The notes below the pieces were generated by a model. That model was not told the DNA's origin and did not search any database. It was given only the letters and a program-made list of their open reading frames with translations. This document shows, piece after piece, positions 60,420-64,000 of a DNA stretch of 64,000 nt (position 1 is the stretch's first letter; the number at the start of each line of letters is the position of its first letter). Source of the stretch: Prostheceraeus crozeri (lineage: Eukaryota; Platyhelminthes; Polycladida; Euryleptidae); the NCBI GenBank assembly GCA_907163375.1, contig CAJQUW010013604.1, forward strand, positions 16,271 to 80,270, written 5' to 3'. Position numbers and translations under genes: made by a program.

Positions 60420-61599
60420 CAGTCAAATCTCGTTACTATGCCACCCTCGGGGACCAAGCAAAAGTGGCATAGTAGCGAGAGTGGCATAGTAACGAGAGTT
60501 AAGAATATATCCTGAATTATATTAAATAAACACTGTAATTAACCTTAACTGACCTTACTTACAGTATGTTAACCTTGCAATTAAGTTCATGGTATACAAA
60601 ACAGCTTATGAAAGTAAATGTAAAATGCATGTATCTTCATTTAATACAACTCGCCTTATTACACTATTTAACACACACTGAGTCAGTTCTTTACAAGGCT
60701 GTCAAGTATCGTCGTCTGACGCATCTTCTGTTGCCGGATTTGGTGCATCTCGTTGTCCAGTCGATCACACGCTTGCATGATATTCGGCTTCCCACTGCTC
60801 TGCTGCATGAACTTCCGGACGGTGCACCACGCTCGCTGGGCCTCTTCAAAAGAAATCGTCTCTTCTTCAATCGTCACCTCGTCTTCGCTGTCATCACTGT
60901 CCTCGCAACGTAGGATCTCCTCCGCAATCTCTTCTACCGTGAAGGATCCACCAGTCGCAAGGCGTTCATCGGCTTCGAGAAAGTCAGACAGTTCTATCTT
61001 CTCATTATCATGAATCCTCTCTTCTTCAGGTAGGGATTCCCAAATCTCGAGTAGGTCTACGTCCTCCGGCTCAGTTGCGATCTCTGCCTCAACGAACTTG
61101 GCCTTCGCAAAACAGTTTCGGATAGTTGACTTCCTCACCAGCTCCCAAGCTTGTCGGATAACATGTAGAGCATCGAGCAGTGTGAACTTGAAGTTCTTTC
61201 CTTCATCCATGGCCTCGAGGCGGCGGCGCAGTAGCAGCTTCTTGTAGTGGCGCTTGAGGTTCTCTATGATTCCCTGATCCATCGGCTGTGAATTGGCTGT
61301 TGTGTTGGGCGGGAAGAAAGGTGTCGCGGGAGGATAAACGTCGCATTAATCAGCACGTTATCTTATTATCTTGTGTTAGTGATCCTTCCCACTCGGCATG
61401 AGGCGTGATAAATCAATCAGAATTCTTCAATCTACTAAATTGGAACTATTGTCAGAATGATGCAGGTGGCATAGTATCAAGATTAAGGGGTGGCATAGTA
61501 AATTTAGCTTTTACTTGTATACATATGGGGAATGAGGGAAAGTGGCATAATACCGGGAGTGGCATAGTAACGAGGTGGCATAGTAATGAGATTCGACTG
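60420..61599. mobile_element. Tigger/pogo DNA transposon, internally deleted
   Basis: A 1180-bp element with terminal inverted repeats CAGTCAAATCTCGTTACTAT at the left and the complementary ATAGTAATGAGATTCGACTG at the right. TA flanks both sides (60418-60419 and 61600-61601). It carries only the C-terminal part of a pogo-type transposase on the minus strand. The termini and the target duplication show that the copy moved as a unit after losing its 5' coding part. The word GTGGCATAGTA recurs about eight times within 100-150 bases of the two ends. Confidence 0.9.
60683..61330 (-). pseudogene. Tigger/pogo transposase, C-terminal part
   Basis: The frame enters at about 61330 and reads PPNTTANSQPMDQGIIENLKRHY in two adjacent parts, then KFTLLDALHVIRQAW, TIRNCFAKAKF and a long acidic tail. 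In pogo/Tigger transposases the aspartate in QP-DQGII is the third catalytic acid, and the following helices are conserved up to the NCF-KAGF motif. The helix-turn-helix domains and the first two catalytic residues are missing because of the internal deletion. The frame from MDQG at 61282 to the stop at 60683 (199 residues) is open, so the remaining C-terminal part is well preserved. On its own it cannot catalyse transposition. Confidence 0.88.
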
Positions 61600-61601
61600 T
61601 A

Positions 61602-63479
61602 TATCTTAAAACAACTAAAGAATTTGACGGAGTCAATACTATTCAGTGAAACTAAATTCCCCTATGCTATGGAATAACCAAGCACTTAGCTGTCAGATGG
61701 CGCGTGAAGAAACTGACTGATTTGCACTGATCGGGGCAATATATTGTAGAATTCTTAATATATATATATTCTTAATATACGCTTACTTACTTACTTACTT
61801 AATTCGGCGACTCACTTCACGCTTCGATGTCTGTCAGGATGAGGCAATGGGAAGTGCTTCACCAAGCCTCTGCTGTACTTTTGCGAGTCAACTGCTTGTT
61901 GGTGCAATTTGCCGCACGTATGCATGAGTTTCTGAAGTCCTACAGCTTCATTTTGGAAAAGTGGCTTAGATGTCGATATTACCCGACTTTACTCTATGTA
62001 GTGTGGCAGAATTGTTGGATTTCTCGCAAGTATCAATTTTTTCTAATTCTACTCATACTGACACGGGATGCCTACTATTTGAATATTATTGGCATCTATG
62101 TATATTATGTTTAATTATTAATTTTTATAAAGCCTACGATTAAGTACTTATTTTTTGTACGCGTTTCGCATAAGGTTAACCCTACTCCTACTGTGGTATG
62201 TTAAAAATACAATCTTTGATGAAATGATGAAATTAGGTAGACTACAATATATTAAAATTATTTCATGTTTTTAAAAATTGTGCAAATTAAATCTTCAGAA
62301 TTATAACATTATTGTTTTTAACTACAAATGTGACCTCAAAATATCTTCTGACAGAATTCGTCAGAAATCGGAACAAAATTGGGAAGAAATTTATTTCACA
62401 TGCTTGTATTTTGCATGCTGTACTTTCGCATACAATTCCATTTTATAAAAAACAACATTTTTTACCATTAGTAATGTTAATCGGTAATTGCATAATTCTT
62501 TCAATTGGATAATCCAGCTTCATTTATCTGCAATAATAATCATTATTATTGAGCGGGTGGTTCATTGAAAACACCAATCGATGTGATTGAACTTTACAGT
62601 CATATTCTGTATTTCATTATACTATAATTAAACAGTTTGTGTGTTTTACACTTAAAAACTTAAAACACTTAGAAGGAGCATGCGAGCGATAGAGCTCATC
62701 AAGAACAAGAGTTTATAGTAAATCACTTTACAACCCGAGGGCATCGTCATGATGGAAACTATGAGCAGCTGAGTGAGTTCTATATGACTGAATTGCATTA
62801 TAAGAAATTTTCGAAATTTCTTACTGCGTCTATGCGCTCCTCTTTCATATGTGCACACATTTACTCCACAACTGCTTCTACCAAAACAGTATCGAAGCCA
62901 TCATTTTAGTATCACAGCTCAACTGAGAGCAATTTTCATGCAGGCATTCATGCGTCTCAAGTGATGATCAGTACTACTAAATGAATTTTCTTGTTGGTAA
63001 ATTAAGGCATATGTAGAATGATATTTGCCTTATAGAAAATAATTGATTCGTTGGTAGAAATGAAAATGCATGCCCACGGATTTATTTGTCATATACAGAT
63101 CATTATGATTGGACTTGTCGTTATCACAAAGTTTCTTTCTTGTAACAAAATCTGACAAAAACATAGAAGAATGCTTTTGATTGCCTCGGAAAACGATGCA
63201 CATTCGATTGCAACACATGATGGAATTTGTTATTTAATATTTGCAACTTCAGACGACGTCAATTGTGTGTTACGTCACAACTGGTATATTTCAATTTTTA
63301 CTCAGTTGCTTGTCTCTGCACAAATATTCAAGATGCTCATTATGCTGTCGGTGTGCAAACGGGACAAAATTAGCGTCAAAGTGATTGCAAACCTGTGAGT
63401 TCAGTAATTGATTTACTTCACTATGCTTTTCAGTGTCTAAAAAGCCTTGTAGTTTAAGTTACCAAAGCTCCATTGCAAT
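61602..63479. other. Stretch with no recognised gene
   Basis: Contains a (CTTA)n run at about 61780-61801 and another copy of the TGTCGATATTACCCGAC tip motif at 61972-61987. Otherwise short, unrecognised frames. Confidence 0.4.
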
Positions 63480-63560
63480 ATTTTGCGACAATTTTTTAGC
63501 GACAACCTCAAGGGTAAGGCGGGTGTGGCACAGGGCTCAGTTTTGGATCCTATTCTTTAG
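63480..63560 (+). pseudogene. LINE reverse-transcriptase scrap
   Basis: The plus strand reads SDNLKGKAGVAQGSVLDPIL over about 60 bases ending near 63558. This is the -GV-QGSVLGP-LF motif of LINE reverse transcriptases, here GVAQGSVLD. A stop follows directly and no other RT box is seen nearby, so it is a very short or badly decayed copy. Confidence 0.6.
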
Positions 63561-64000
63561 CATCGATGTGATATATGGCTACTGAAATTGCACAACATAT
63601 TGACGAAATTGATTGTGGTGCGCGGGAATTTCATCAGTCTAGGGCTCTACGGGTCAAAGCCTCAACGTAAACTCAGCATGTTTTGAACAGGATCATTCCA
63701 TTGAAATCAGAATATACAGAAACATTCATTCAACCAAATGGGATTGCAATGCACTTTTTGAGTCCCATCCATGACGACTCTGTAACGATATTATTTATAT
63801 GTGCACATTTTCATGCATTGATTTTTTGCCAAGTTCATTTACTGTGCGTAATCAGTTATGCATGTATGGTGTGGTTAACTTATGACTTTCAGGAACTTGA
63901 ATAAAGAATTTCTTTATTTGTGCAGTTAGTTGCTTTGTATCGATAACGCCAATGTCAATACAGAGTAATGTGCAGGTTAAGGTAAAGCAATATGCAAGCA
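63561..64000. other. Right edge, nothing recognised
   Basis: A 73-residue frame at 63683-63904 has no known domain. Confidence 0.35.

Noticed and set aside
61780-61801. (CTTA)n run as the tail of a second copy of the 21460-25378 LINE
   Set aside because: The sequence upstream of the run does not resemble the 3' end of that LINE, so it is treated as a simple repeat.
1-64000. CRISPR array, rRNA or bacterial operon structure
   Set aside because: No regularly spaced repeats with unique spacers, no rRNA-like segments and no operon spacing; the content is animal-type mobile elements and a spliced gene.

Overview
The window looks like transposon-rich, AT-rich DNA from an invertebrate animal. The evidence is the mix of elements: CR1/L2-like LINEs, a Penelope-like element with a GIY-YIG nuclease, a Polinton (Maverick) carrying a parvovirus-like phospholipase domain, Tc1/mariner and Tigger/pogo DNA transposons, and a spliced THAP zinc-finger gene. 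I cannot name the species or phylum. Only one gene can be called with real confidence as an intact spliced gene (THAP, minus strand, 55258-57154). Most of the rest is mobile-element debris or DNA in which I recognise nothing.

Layout. 1-21.4 kb: sparse DNA with an unidentified ORF at the left edge, a Tc1/mariner remnant (1.4-1.8 kb), 3' fragments of LINEs (3.5-4.0, 12.8-13.2, 15.4-16.2 kb), a palindromic MITE-like repeat (12.05-12.39 kb) and short hairpin tracts built from one repeated word. 21.4-25.4 kb: an apparently full-length CR1-like LINE on the minus strand, flanked by a perfect 23-bp target-site duplication and ending in a (TTAC)n tail. Its ORFs are spread over several frames. Just beyond it are another hairpin tract and a BED-type zinc-finger ORF. 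28.8-44.6 kb: a nested block. A Polinton of about 14.5 kb (29.54-44.04 kb) has long terminal inverted repeats and recognisable parts for minor capsid, packaging ATPase, protein-primed DNA polymerase B, zinc fingers, coiled-coil or fibre-like protein, major capsid, hydrophobic virion protein, phospholipase A2, integrase and protease. It appears to sit inside the reverse transcriptase of a Penelope-like element, whose two halves lie on either side on the same strand. The Polinton is a broken fossil with roughly a dozen or more breaks, although its ATPase and phospholipase frames look whole.

44.6-64 kb: a dispersed repeat also found at 3.4-4.7 kb, a 719-bp palindromic element with a TA duplication (50.5-51.2 kb), a LINE remnant in two pieces that may be split by a 0.9-kb insertion, then the THAP gene. 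Its intron holds a 133-bp tandem repeat and the gene is bracketed by a pair of inverted repeats. After it come a 730-bp inverted-repeat element, a 178-bp tandem duplication, and a deletion derivative of a Tigger element (60420-61599) with a TA duplication and an unusual set of subterminal repeats.

The genes do not form a pathway. The Polinton parts would have served replication, packaging, capsid assembly and integration of that element. The LINE, Penelope-like and DNA-transposon genes would have served only their own spread.
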